Shown piece after piece: positions 32,157 to 43,600 of a stretch of DNA of 64,000 bases. Under the pieces are notes generated by a model. It had not been told where the DNA came from. It saw only the letters and a list, made by a program, of their open reading frames with translations, and did no database searches. Position 1 is the first letter of the stretch. Each line of letters opens with the position of its first letter. Source of the DNA: Rhynchopus sp. YZ270_cl-10. Taxonomy: Eukaryota; Euglenozoa; Diplonemea; Diplonemida; Diplonemidae. A program made the translations under genes and the position numbers. The stretch spans positions 372,001 through 436,000 of the forward strand of contig OZ037920.1 in assembly GCA_964035575.1 (NCBI GenBank). The letters run 5' to 3'.

Positions 32157-32974
32157 TGAGTTGACGGTCTTGAAAACACTTCGCTGGCTGGTGTGTCAAA
32201 CGGTATGTGTATGGTTTGCACGTAACGCTCTACGTATACGACACACAACGCTATGCATAAGCGATACACGCTTCGTGTGCAGCGTATGCAACGAACGCAA
32301 CGCATGCAACGCAACGCAACCGATGTGTAGCGATCTGTACGAAAGCATGCTACAGGTTTGACGCCATCGCGTTAACGCAACACCTGCGCCGCTGTGACAC
32401 TTCGCTGGCTCGTGTGGTTGTGATAACGCAACGGTCTACACGTGTGTTACACACGACGGTCTTCGTATACGATACACACAACGCTATGCATAAGCGATAC
32501 ACGCGTTAACCGCACCGTGTGGTTACCAAACGCAGCCCACCTTCGGTGGGCTGCTGCAACTCGTGACGTGTGTGGCCCATGCATGGTTCTAACACCGCGC
32601 TGGCACGTTTCCGAAGCCGCAAACCCGGTTACCTGCCTGAAAAACCGGGTTTTTGGCCAAAACGCCTGTTTTGCCTGTAGAACCCTGCAGTACCCTTAAG
32701 AAACACGTGTATAAAAGGGGTACTCGTGACACCCTGGTGTCAGGGTCTCTAACGACTCCCAGCTCAAACTGAGTTATACACGCCCCAAAAAGTGCCCGAT
32801 CTTTCCAAAGAAACAGTTTTTTGAGCTGGGCGAAGCTTCTACACCCTGAAAAAAAAACCGGTTTTTGGTCGGATCCAGCAGGGGGGGGGGGGAGACTGGG
32901 GGGGGTTACTGCTAGGTCGGTGGGTGGCCGGAACAGCAACCTTTAAAAACTAGAAAACACAAGTGTTTTCTAGA
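32157..32974 (-). mobile_element. X element copy h (minus), clean insertion in E4
   Basis: Inserted with ATT at 32154-32156 and 32975-32977 in the E4 stretch that E3 preserves uninterrupted (GGTGAAAATTTTTGTGATG). A short copy with one minisatellite unit. Confidence 0.9.
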
Positions 32975-33481
32975 ATTTTGTGATGTCGAAAAAAAAATTT
33001 TTTTTTTCGACAGTCGGCCGACAGTCGGCCGACAGCGCCGACACTGTCGACTTAGAGCCTTGCGTACACATATCTACGTGCACACCGGTTACGTTGTGTT
33101 GCATGCGTTGCGTTCGTTGTGTAGAGATCGTTATATACAGAGTGCAACGAACAGAGCGGTTGCGTTGCGTTGGTTGTGTTCGGTTGGTTACGTTCGTTGC
33201 GTTCCGATCGTTACGTACACATCGGTTGCGTTGCGTTGCATGCGTTGAGTTCGGTGCGTTGCGTTGCTTCCGTGTCTTTGGTTCGAGACGTTACGTACCG
33301 AACGGTTGCGTTGCGTCGGTTGCATTCGTTCCGTTCACATCGTTCCGATCTGAACGGAACGATGTGAACGCAAGAAACGTATCGCATCGGTTGTGTTGGT
33401 TGGCTTGTGTGCGTTGCAAACCTTTCATACAGTAACCACACCAGCCAGTGAGTATTAAGGATTGCCAAAAAAAACTAAATT

Positions 33482-33828
33482 GAGTCACTGCTGGCACACC
33501 ACTGAGATCAAGTCCTTCGAAGCTGCGTTCTTGCAAGAATTTACGGGGAATCTCAGTGACAACTTCCGCCTTCAGAAACAAATGAACCAGCATGGGGTCT
33601 GTCAGACCTTTCAACCTGTCTTCCGTCAGGCTTGTCTCACCCAGGTCACGAAGAGCTGCAATGGCGTCGTCCTTCTGCGACTTCGTCTTCGTCAACACAA
33701 CTGTGTCTCCAGCACTCAGCTGCGTCGTGTCGTCTCCTTCCACCAGTATCTTCCGACCGAAGCTCATGTCAAAGCACTCTTCGCACAACTCTGCTGCAAC
33801 TGCCACCTTCTGCCGTAAGCTAAGAAAT
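33482..33828 (-). pseudogene. Broken LRR paralogue, UBL-to-LRR piece (3 of 4)
   Basis: Encodes most of the ubiquitin-like domain, the helical linker and the start of the LRR region (FGRKILVEGDDTTQLSAGDT to LDLSGVPAVTQ), closely similar to residues 28-140 of the intact paralogue and open in frame. Left end adjoins ATT (33479-33481) from Y; right end AAT 33826-33828 adjoins X copy i. Confidence 0.9.
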
Positions 33829-34639
33829 TCTAGAAAACACTTGTGTTTTCTAGTTTTTAAAGGTTGCTGTTCCGGCCACCCACCGACCTAGCAGTAACCC
33901 CCCCCCAGTCTCCCCCCCCCCCTGCTGGATCCGACCAAAAACCGGTTTTTTTTTCAGGGTGTAGAAGCTTCGCCCAGCTCAAAAAACTGTTTCTTTGGAA
34001 AGATCGGGCACTTTTTGGGGCGTGTATAACTCAGTTTGAGCTGGGAGTCGTTAGAGACCCTGACACCAGGGTGTCACGAGTACCCCTTTTATACACGTGT
34101 TTCTTAAGGCTTCTACAGGGTTCTACAGGCAAAACAGGCGTTTTGGCCAAAAACCCGGTTTTTCAGGCAGGTAACCGGGTTTGCGGCTTGGGAAACGTGC
34201 CAGCGAGCTGTGAGAACCATGCATGGGCCACACACGGCACGAGTTGCAGCAGCCCACCGTAGGTGGGCTGCGTTTGGTAGCCACACGATACGGTTAACGC
34301 GTGTATCGCATATACATAGCGTTGTGTGTATCGTATACGAAGACCATTGTGTGTAACGCACGTGTAGACCGTTCCGTTATCACAACCACACGAGCCAGCG
34401 AAGTGTCACAGCGGCGCAGGTGTTGCGTTAACGCGATGGAGTTAAACCCGTAGCATGCTTTCGTACAGATCGCTACGTACACATCGGTTGCGTTGCGTTG
34501 CATGCGTTACGCTGCACACGAACCGTGTATCGCTTATGCATAGCGTTGTGTGTATCGTATACGTAGAGCGTTACGTGCAAACCATACACATACCGGTTGA
34601 CACACCAGCCAGCGAAGTGTTTTCAAGACCGTCAACTCA
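33829..34639 (+). mobile_element. X element copy i
   Basis: First element of the 22.1-kb insertion in the LRR paralogue. Short complete copy with one minisatellite unit. AAT on both sides. Confidence 0.85.
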
Positions 34640-34642
34640 AAT

Positions 34643-35441
34643 TCTAGAAAACACTTGTGTTTTCTAGTTTTTAAAGGTTGCTGTTCCGGCCACCCACCGA
34701 CCTAGCAGTAACCCCCCCCCAGTCTCCCCCCCCCCCCCTGCTGGATCCGACCAAAAACCGGTTTTTTTTTCAGGGTGTAGAAGCTTCGCCCAGCTCAAAA
34801 AACTGTTTCTTTGGAAAGATCGGGCACTTTTTGGGGCGTGTGTAACTCAGTTTGAGCTGGGAGTCGTTAGAGACCCTGACACCAGGGTGTCACGAGTACC
34901 CCTTTTATACACGTGTTTCTTAAGGCTTCTACAGGGTTCTACAGGCAAAACAGGCGTTTTGGCCAAAAACCCGGTTTTTCAGGCAGGTAACCGGGTTTCC
35001 GGCTTGGGAAACGTGCCAGCGAGCTGTGAGAACCATGCATGGGCCACACACGGCACGAGTTGCAGCAGCCCACCAAAGGTGGGCTGCGTTTGGTAACCAC
35101 CCGTTGCGGTTAACGCGTGCAACGCATATGCATAGCGTTGTGTGTATCGTATACGAAGACCGTAGTGTGTAACGCACGTGTAGACCGTTCCGTTATCACA
35201 ACCACACGAGCCAGCGAAGTGTCACAGCGGCGCAGGTGTTGCGTTAACGCGATGGAGTTAAACCCGTAGCATGCTTTCGTACAGATCGCTACGCACACAT
35301 CGGTTGCGTTACGCTGCACACGAACCGTGTATCGCTTATGCATAGCGTTGTGTGTATCGTATACGTAGAGCGTAACGTGCAAACCATACACAAACCGGTT
35401 GACACACCAGCCAGCGAAGTGTTTTCAAGACCGTCAACTCA
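34643..35441 (+). mobile_element. X element copy j
   Basis: Complete copy of about 799 bp, head to tail with copy i. Confidence 0.85.
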
Positions 35442-35444
35442 AAT

Positions 35445-36625
35445 TCTAGAAAACACTTGTGTTTTCTAGTTTTTAAAGGTTGCTTTCCTCGCCGCCCCCC
35501 ACCCACAGTAACCCCCCCCTGGTGGATCCGACCAAAAACCGGTTTTTTTTAGAGGGTGTAGAAGCTTCGCCCAGCTCAAAAAACTGTTTCTTTGGAAAGA
35601 TCGGGCACTTTTTGGGGCGTGTATAACTCAGTTTGAGCTGGGACCCCTTAGAGACCCTGACACCAGGGTGTCACGAGTACCCCTTTTATACACGTGTTTC
35701 TTAAGGGTTCTACAGGGTTCTACAGGCAAAACAGGCGTTTTGGCCAAAAACCCGGTTTTTCAGGCAGGTGACCGGGTTTCCGGCTTGGGAAACGTGCCAG
35801 CGAGCTTTTTTTTTTTCTCTTTGGCCTTTAGTGGTCTTTTTATTGCGATAGGTTAGTACACAATGAACAAAAAGCAAGGTGGGCGCACCACTCAAACAAA
35901 ATGAACAGAACACAAAAGGTGGGCACGGCCCAGGGTATCTCATTACACCTCCCCTGACGTTGGTCTCCTGCTTGCTTGAGAGGCCGGGGAATCACTTTGG
36001 AGTCAAACAACTCGTACGCGAGGATACCTCCCCTAAAACTGGAAAATACAAATGGAGTGGTGCGCGCAGTAATGTAAGCGGTGTCGTGGCGTGCTTAGCC
36101 AAAGGTATACGCTTAAAAGTCACTCAAAAAAAAAAAAATAAAAGGGAATATGCATTGTGTAAGTATAACTAGTGTGTATTTATATGGGGCGGTGTGGAAA
36201 GTGAAACGTAAGGCAGCAAATAGGGTACACACAGCTCGCCCCCATCACACGCTTTCCCCCTTCCCGCTTTCCCCCGAGCTGTGAGAACCATGCAGGGGCC
36301 ACACACGGCACGAGTTGCAGCAGCCCACCGAAGGTGGGCTGCGTTTGGTAACCACACGATGCGGTTAACGCAACCAACGCAACGCAACCGATGCATACGT
36401 TACGATCTGTATGTAACGAACGCAACGCAACCAACGCAACGCAACCGATGCGTACGTTACGATCTGTATGTAACGAACGCAACGCAACCAACGCAACGCA
36501 ACCGATGCATACGTTACGATCTGTATGTAACGAACGCAACGCATGCAACGCAACGCAACCGATGCATACGTTACGATCTGTATGTGACGAACGCAACGCA
36601 CGGAACGCAACGTTAAGAACGCAAC
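35445..36625 (+). mobile_element. X element copy k, split by Z1 and rearranged
   Basis: X sequence at 35445-35806 and from 36281, interrupted by retrocopy Z1. After about 36367 the minisatellite runs in inverted orientation (CGCAACCGATGCATACG units to about 36610), and the normal end is absent. Confidence 0.75.
35807..36274 (-). mobile_element. Z1, poly(A) retrocopy, TSD CGAGCT
   Basis: A 468-bp insert in X copy k flanked by CGAGCT (35801-35806 and 36275-36280). On the minus strand it ends in poly(A) (T run at 35807-35816), about 20 bases after AATAAA (complement of 35839-35844), so it looks like a reverse-transcribed polyadenylated RNA. An internal A/T run lies at about 36127-36138. The parent transcript is unknown; parts recur at 38115-38173, 51785-52049 and 53503-53614. 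No coding frame recognised. Confidence 0.75.
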
Positions 36626-36981
36626 GAGTGGTTCCAAAAGGCAGCCCGGCTGCGGTGGGGTGCTCAGACTCGCGCCAGTTGCGTGGGTAAACCAGTCTGT
36701 GTGGGTTTCTGTGTGGTTTTTACCCACAAACGCCTTTACCGTTTTTTGGTGTACAAACATGGGTTGCGTGGTACTGCAAAGGGCACGTGTGCACCTCCGT
36801 GTATGACCCATATGTGGTCAAAACACTCCCTGGATGCGTTTCGCACGCCGCCTGCACGCGTAGGCCTCCTAAAAACGAGTCTGTGTGGGTTTCTGTGTGG
36901 TTTTTACCCACAAACGCCTTTGCTGTTTTTTGCTGTAAAAACATGGGTTGCGTGGCACTGCAAAGGGCACGTGTGCACGGC
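36626..36981. repeat. 189-bp direct repeat
   Basis: Two copies (about 36691-36794 and 36880-36980) sharing GTCTGTGTGGGTTTCTGTGT and ATGGGTTGCGTGG, separated by about 85 bp of different sequence. Non-coding. Confidence 0.75.
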
Positions 36982-37050
36982 GGTCATAAGGTACGCCCTT
37001 CTCTGACCACGACATGAAACACAAAGCCAAAACAATTGATCACCGGAAAG
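36982..37050. repeat. 69-bp direct repeat, left copy
   Basis: Identical by eye to 37461-37529. It flanks a 410-bp stretch (37051-37460). This could be an unusually long target duplication or a segmental duplication. Confidence 0.85.
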
Positions 37051-37460
37051 GTCCTGAGTATGACCTTAAACTGCTAAGTCGTGAGCGAATGTATCCTAGT
37101 AGGTATGGGGAAAGGGGAAGGAGTTCTTTGACCGCCCGAAGGCTTTGGCTGGGAAGGTATGGGGGGACTCCAGAACCTTTCTTGACCGCCCGTGGATGCA
37201 TTCTCAAGGATTGGACATGGACACCCCTCCGTAGCGCAACGTCCCGCTGACTTAGGGTGAGGCAATGTATTGTGGCCCCAAAGTCAGTGCAAAAAGACCC
37301 TAGGCTCACCTTTGGAAACTGCATGTGTCTACCTGGTGCATGTGGACAAACTTCTGGAGACGGGCAGGTTGACGGCGACTACTACGGTAGATCTTTCCAG
37401 AAACCGTTGATGCGGCCACCCGGACATGATGACACACAACACACGTTTACTTTCTCTTTG
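37051..37460. other. 410-bp stretch between 69-bp direct repeats
   Basis: Holds a phrase repeated within it (TTGACCGCCCG at about 37128 and 37184). No gene recognised. Confidence 0.5.
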
Positions 37461-37529
37461 GGTCATAAGGTACGCCCTTCTCTGACCACGACATGAAACA
37501 CAAAGCCAAAACAATTGATCACCGGAAAG
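37461..37529. repeat. 69-bp direct repeat, right copy
   Basis: Copy of 36982-37050. Confidence 0.85.
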
Positions 37530-38173
37530 CGCCCCTGTAACCTCCCACCTTTTTATTTTCGGCAGCAGTCACTGTAAAGTAGACGGGTGCGTAGCGACAC
37601 CCCCGATGCGAGCCACCTGTACTACCATTTAACCCCCCTTATCCCCATATGCAAGTAAGATACGTTACGCAATGTGGGAACGTACTACTCGTGCCCTACT
37701 CACTAGTTTATTTTTCTGCCACGACAACCCCCAGACTCAGCCCCTGCCCGTGGCCCGATGTAGTACCCTAAGCACACCCGATTGCGGCACAGGCAAATGC
37801 GACGACAAGGGGAGGAGGGGTGGGGAGAGCGATGGGTACCTGAAGTGGAAGTAGCGCCTCTGCTGGGTGTCCGAGTCTCATAGGTAATAACACGAGCCAC
37901 ATGCCCCAAAAGAACGCCACCAACACCCCAACAAGGGCAAATCGTGTACGCCGCCACAACACAAACCTACCTAAGAGATCAGGGCTCCTGGTGGGGGTTT
38001 GCGACTGCCACAGATGCCTGCCTCTCACTCTGCCCGCCCCCTCGCCCCTAAAGACACACAAACACACCAGTCACTGCATTTTGTTGATGTTAAAATCGAT
38101 TGCGCCCTGGGTGCTATCTTGGGATATGAAAGGGGGAAAGCGTGTGATGGGGGCGAGCTGTGTGTACCCTATT
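37530..38173 (+). other. Z2, longer relative of Z (upstream part)
   Basis: Mostly unique sequence whose last ~60 bases (GGGGGAAAGCGTGTGATGGG to ATT at 38171-38173) match the 5' part of Z1 in the opposite orientation. Sequence upstream of 38115 is absent from Z1, so Z2 reaches further 5'. It continues after the Y block at 51785. No gene recognised. Confidence 0.6.
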
Positions 38174-38870
38174 TAGTTTTTTTTGGCAATCCTTAACACT
38201 CACTGGCTGGTGTGGTTGATAAACGCAACCGAACACAAGGAAACGGAGCCGCTCTATACGTTACGATCCGTATGCAACCAACGCATGCAACGCAACGCAA
38301 CCGATGTGTACGTAGCGATCGGAACGCAACGAACGTAACCAACCGAACACAACCAACGCAACGCAACCGCTCCGTACGTTGCGCTCTGTACGTAACGATC
38401 TCTACACAACGAACGCAACGCATGCAACACAACGTAACCGGTGTGTACGTAGCTATGTGTACGCAACGAAGGCAACGCAACGAGTGGTTACAAACCCCCA
38501 CGCATGGTTCTCACACCCCTCTGGCACGTTTCCGAAGCCGCAAAACCGGTTACCTGCCTGAAAAACCGGGTTTTTGGCCAAAACGCCTGTTTTGCCTGTA
38601 GAACCCTGTAGAAGCCTTAAGAAACACGTGTAAAAAAGGGGTACTCGCGACACCCTGGTTTCAGGGTCTGTCAGGGTTTGGAGGTCTTTGCTTCAGAGAA
38701 AGTCTCCTAAAAACCTCCTATCTTCCCAAGAATCCACTTTTTTGACCTCTTTGGACGTTTAGGGACCTGAAAAAAAATGGCCGAAACCCACCCCTGGGGG
38801 GGGGGTGCCTTAGGGTGGGTGGGTGGGGTGGTGAAGCAACCTTAAAGACCTTAACACCGAGTGTTAAGGA
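38174..38870 (-). mobile_element. Y element copy 6 (minus)
   Basis: Complete copy inserted at ATT (38171-38173) in Z2. The empty site is preserved in Z1 (36213-36222, opposite strand). Confidence 0.9.
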
Positions 38871-38873
38871 ATT

Positions 38874-39780
38874 TAGTTTTTTTTGGCAATCCTTAACACT
38901 CCTGGCTGGTGTGGTTGATAAACGCAACCGAACACAACGAAACGGATCCGCTCTTTTCGTTACGATCCGTATGCAACCAACGCATGCAACGCAACGCAAC
39001 CGATGCGTACGTAACGATCAGAACGCAACCAACGCAACCTATGCGTACGTTGCGATCTGTATATATCGATCTCTACACAACGAACGCAACGCATGCAACA
39101 CAACGTAACCCATGTGTACGTAACGATCTGTATGCAACGAACGCAACGTAACGGATGTAACGCATGCAACGCAACGCAACCGATGTGTACGTAACGATCG
39201 GAACGCAACGAACGTAACCAACCAAACACAACCAACGCAACGCAACCGCTCCGTACGTTGCGCTCTGTACGTAACGATAGCTACACAACGAACGCAACGC
39301 ATGCAACACAACGTAACCGGTGTGTACGTAGCGATGTCTACGCAACGAAGTCAACGCAACCAACGCAACGAGTGGTTACAAACCCCCACGCATGGTTCTC
39401 ACACCGCTCTGGCACGTTTCCCAAGCCGCAAACCCGGTTACCTGCCTGAAAAACCGGGTTTTTGGCCAAAACGCCTGTTTTGCCTGTAGAACCCTGTAGA
39501 ACCCTTAAGAAACACGTGTAAAAAAGGGGTACTCGCGACACCCTGGTTTCAGGGTCTGTCAGGGTTTGGAGGTCTTTGCTTCAGAGAAAGTCTCCTAAAA
39601 ACCTCCTATCTTCCCAAGAATCCACTTTTTTGACCTCTTTCGAGGTTTAGAGACCTGAAAAAAAATGCCCGAACCCCACCTTGGGGGGGGGGTGCCTGAG
39701 AGGGGGGGTGGGTGGGTGGGTGGGTGGGTGGGTGGGAGGTGATCAGCAACCTTAAAGACCTTAACACCGAGTGTTAAGGA
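38874..39780 (-). mobile_element. Y element copy 7 (minus)
   Basis: Complete copy, head to tail with copy 6, joined by ATT. Confidence 0.85.
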
Positions 39781-40660
39781 ATTTAGTTTTTTTTGGCAAT
39801 CCTTAACACTCCTGGCTGGTGTGGTTGATAAACGGATCCGCTCTTTTCGTTACGATCCGTATGCAACCAACGCATGCAACGCAACGCAACCTATGTGTAC
39901 GTAACGATCAGAACGCAACGAACGTAACGAAACAAACACAACCAACGCAACGGATGCAACGCAACCTGTGTGTACGTTGCGTTCTGTATGCAACGAATGC
40001 AACGCGTGCAACACAACGCAACCTATGCGTACGTTGCGATCTGTATATATCGATCTCTACACAACGAACGCAACGCATGCAACACAACGTACCCGATGTG
40101 TACGTAACGATCTGTATGCAACGAACGCAACGTAACGGATGCAACGCAACGCAACAGATGTGTACGTAACGATCGGAACGCAACGAACGTAACCAACCGA
40201 ACACAACAAACGCAACGCAACCGCTCCGTACGTTGCGCTCTGTACGTAACGATCTCTACACAACAAACGCAACGCATGCAACACAACGTAACCGGTGTGC
40301 ACGTAGCGATATGTACGCAACGAAGGCAACGCAACCAACGCAAGGAGTGGTTACAAACCGCCACGCATGGTTCTCACACCGCTCTGGCACGTTTCCCAAG
40401 CCTCAAACTCGGTCACCTGCCTGAAAAACCGGGTTTTCGGCCAAAACACCGGTTTTGCCTGTAGAACCCTGTAGAAGCCTTAAGAAACACGTGTAAAAAA
40501 GGGGTACTCGCGACACCCTGGTTTCAGGGTCTGTCAGGGTTTGGAGGTCTTTCTCATTTGCAAACCCTAAAAAAAACCTCCTATCTTCCCAAGAATCCAC
40601 TTTTTTGACCTCTTTGGACGTTTAGAGACCTGAAAAAAAATGGCCGAAACCCACCCCGGG

Positions 40661-43600
40661 CAATGCTACCAGCGCTACAAGTATCGCGCTACACGCTACA
40701 AGTAGCGCGCTACAGCGCTACTGGTAGCGCTGTAGCAAAAAACGCCAAAAAATAGATGTCTATTTTGAGACACTTTTTTTCCAACTTTTTCCTTAGGGAT
40801 TTTTCGGGCACTTAGCGAAATTTTGGTCATCAAAAGCTGGCCCCTTCCACGGTCGCTGTGGCCTCGGGACGTTTACCCAGCAAATATGTGGGTTTAAATA
40901 CCAATGCTACCAGCGCTACAAGTATCGCGCTACACGCTACAAGTAGCGCGCTACAGCGCTACTGGTAGCGCTGTAGCAAAAAACGCCAAAAAATAGATGT
41001 CTATTTTGAGACACTTTTTTTCCAACTTTTTCCTTAGGGATTTTTCGGGCACTTAGCGAAATTTTGGTCATCAAAAGCTGGCCCCTTCCACGGTCGCTGT
41101 GGCCTCGGGACGTTTACCCAGCAAATATGTGGGTTTAAATACCAATGCTACCAGCGCTACAAGTATCGCGCTACACGCTACAAGTAGCGCGCTACAGCGC
41201 TACTGGTAGCGCTGTAGCAAAAAACGCCAAAAAATAGATGTCTATTTTGAGACACTTTTTTTCCAACTTTTTCCTTAGGGATTTTTCGGGCACTTAGCGA
41301 AATTTTGGTCATCAAAAGCTGGCCCCTTCCACGGTCGCTGTGGCCTCGGGACGTTTACCCAGCAAATATGTGGGTTTAAATACCAATGCTACCAGCGCTA
41401 CAAGTATCGCGCTACACGCTACAAGTAGCGCGCTACAGCGCTACTGGTAGCGCTGTAGCAAAAAACGCCAAAAAATAGATGTCTATTTTGAGACACTTTT
41501 TTTCCAACTTTTTCCTTAGGGATTTTTCGGGCACTTAGCGAAATTTTGGTCATCAAAAGCTGGCCCCTTCCACGGTCGCTGTGGCCTCGGGACGTTTACC
41601 CAGCAAATATGTGGGTTTAAATACCAATGCTACCAGCGCTACAAGTATCGCGCTACACGCTACAAGTAGCGCGCTACAGCGCTACTGGTAGCGCTGTAGC
41701 AAAAAACGCCAAAAAATAGATGTCTATTTTGAGACACTTTTTTTCCAACTTTTTCCTTAGGGATTTTTCGGGCACTTAGCGAAATTTTGGTCATCAAAAG
41801 CTGGCCCCTTCCACGGTCGCTGTGGCCTCGGGACGTTTACCCAGCAAATATGTGGGTTTAAATACCAATGCTACCAGCGCTACAAGTATCGCGCTACACG
41901 CTACAAGTAGCGCGCTACAGCGCTACTGGTAGCGCTGTAGCAAAAAACGCCAAAAAATAGATGTCTATTTTGAGACACTTTTTTTCCAACTTTTTCCTTA
42001 GGGATTTTTCGGGCACTTAGCGAAATTTTGGTCATCAAAAGCTGGCCCCTTCCACGGTCGCTGTGGCCTCGGGACGTTTACCCAGCAAATATGTGGGTTT
42101 AAATACCAATGCTACCAGCGCTACAAGTATCGCGCTACACGCTACAAGTAGCGCGCTACAGCGCTACTGGTAGCGCTGTAGCAAAAAACGCCAAAAAATA
42201 GATGTCTATTTTGAGACACTTTTTTTCCAACTTTTTCCTTAGGGATTTTTCGGGCACTTAGCGAAATTTTGGTCATCAAAAGCTGGCCCCTTCCACGGTC
42301 GCTGTGGCCTCGGGACGTTTACCCAGCAAATATGTGGGTTTAAATACCAATGCTACCAGCGCTACAAGTATCGCGCTACACGCTACAAGTAGCGCGCTAC
42401 AGCGCTACTGGTAGCGCTGTAGCAAAAAACGCCAAAAAATAGATGTCTATTTTGAGACACTTTTTTTCCAACTTTTTCCTTAGGGATTTTTCGGGCACTT
42501 AGCGAAATTTTGGTCATCAAAAGCTGGCCCCTTCCACGGTCGCTGTGGCCTCGGGACGTTTACCCAGCAAATATGTGGGTTTAAATACCAATGCTACCAG
42601 CGCTACAAGTATCGCGCTACACGCTACAAGTAGCGCGCTACAGCGCTACTGGTAGCGCTGTAGCAAAAAACGCCAAAAAATAGATGTCTATTTTGAGACA
42701 CTTTTTTTCCAACTTTTTCCTTAGGGATTTTTCGGGCACTTAGCGAAATTTTGGTCATCAAAAGCTGGCCCCTTCCACGGTCGCTGTGGCCTCGGGACGT
42801 TTACCCAGCAAATATGTGGGTTTAAATACCAATGCTACCAGCGCTACAAGTATCGCGCTACACGCTACAAGTAGCGCGCTACAGCGCTACTGGTAGCGCT
42901 GTAGCAAAAAACGCCAAAAAATAGATGTCTATTTTGAGACACTTTTTTTCCAACTTTTTCCTTAGGGATTTTTCGGGCACTTAGCGAAATTTTGGTCATC
43001 AAAAGCTGGCCCCTTCCACGGTCGCTGTGGCCTCGGGACGTTTACCCAGCAAATATGTGGGTTTAAATACCAATGCTACCAGCGCTACAAGTATCGCGCT
43101 ACACGCTACAAGTAGCGCGCTACAGCGCTACTGGTAGCGCTGTAGCAAAAAACGCCAAAAAATAGATGTCTATTTTGAGACACTTTTTTTCCAACTTTTT
43201 CCTTAGGGATTTTTCGGGCACTTAGCGAAATTTTGGTCATCAAAAGCTGGCCCCTTCCACGGTCGCTGTGGCCTCGGGACGTTTACCCAGCAAATATGTG
43301 GGTTTAAATACCAATGCTACCAGCGCTACAAGTATCGCGCTACACGCTACAAGTAGCGCGCTACAGCGCTACTGGTAGCGCTGTAGCAAAAAACGCCAAA
43401 AAATAGATGTCTATTTTGAGACACTTTTTTTCCAACTTTTTCCTTAGGGATTTTTCGGGCACTTAGCGAAATTTTGGTCATCAAAAGCTGGCCCCTTCCA
43501 CGGTCGCTGTGGCCTCGGGACGTTTACCCAGCAAATATGTGGGTTTAAATACCAATGCTACCAGCGCTACAAGTATCGCGCTACACGCTACAAGTAGCGC

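Larger units (their letters stand above)
25532..33062. mobile_element. E4, MITE-like element carrying three insertions, 7-bp TSD CGTACAC
   Basis: Perfect 26-bp inverted ends beginning CAAGGCTCTAAGTCGACAGT. Target duplication CGTACAC at 25525-25531 and 33063-33069. Its own sequence is only about 370 bp in pieces: 25532-25543, 25959-26167, 32096-32156 and 32978-33062. These are separated by E3, by a block of X copies (26168-32092) and by one X copy (32157-32974). The pieces together match E2 and E3 in length and order. Confidence 0.85.
25132..33478 (+). mobile_element. Y element copy 5, split by E4 and its nested inserts
   Basis: Y sequence at 25132-25531 and 33063-33478, interrupted by E4 with 7-bp duplication CGTACAC. 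It ends AAAACTAA, then ATT (33479-33481) and the LRR gene resumes. This closes the 15.0-kb insertion that began at 18503. Confidence 0.85.
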
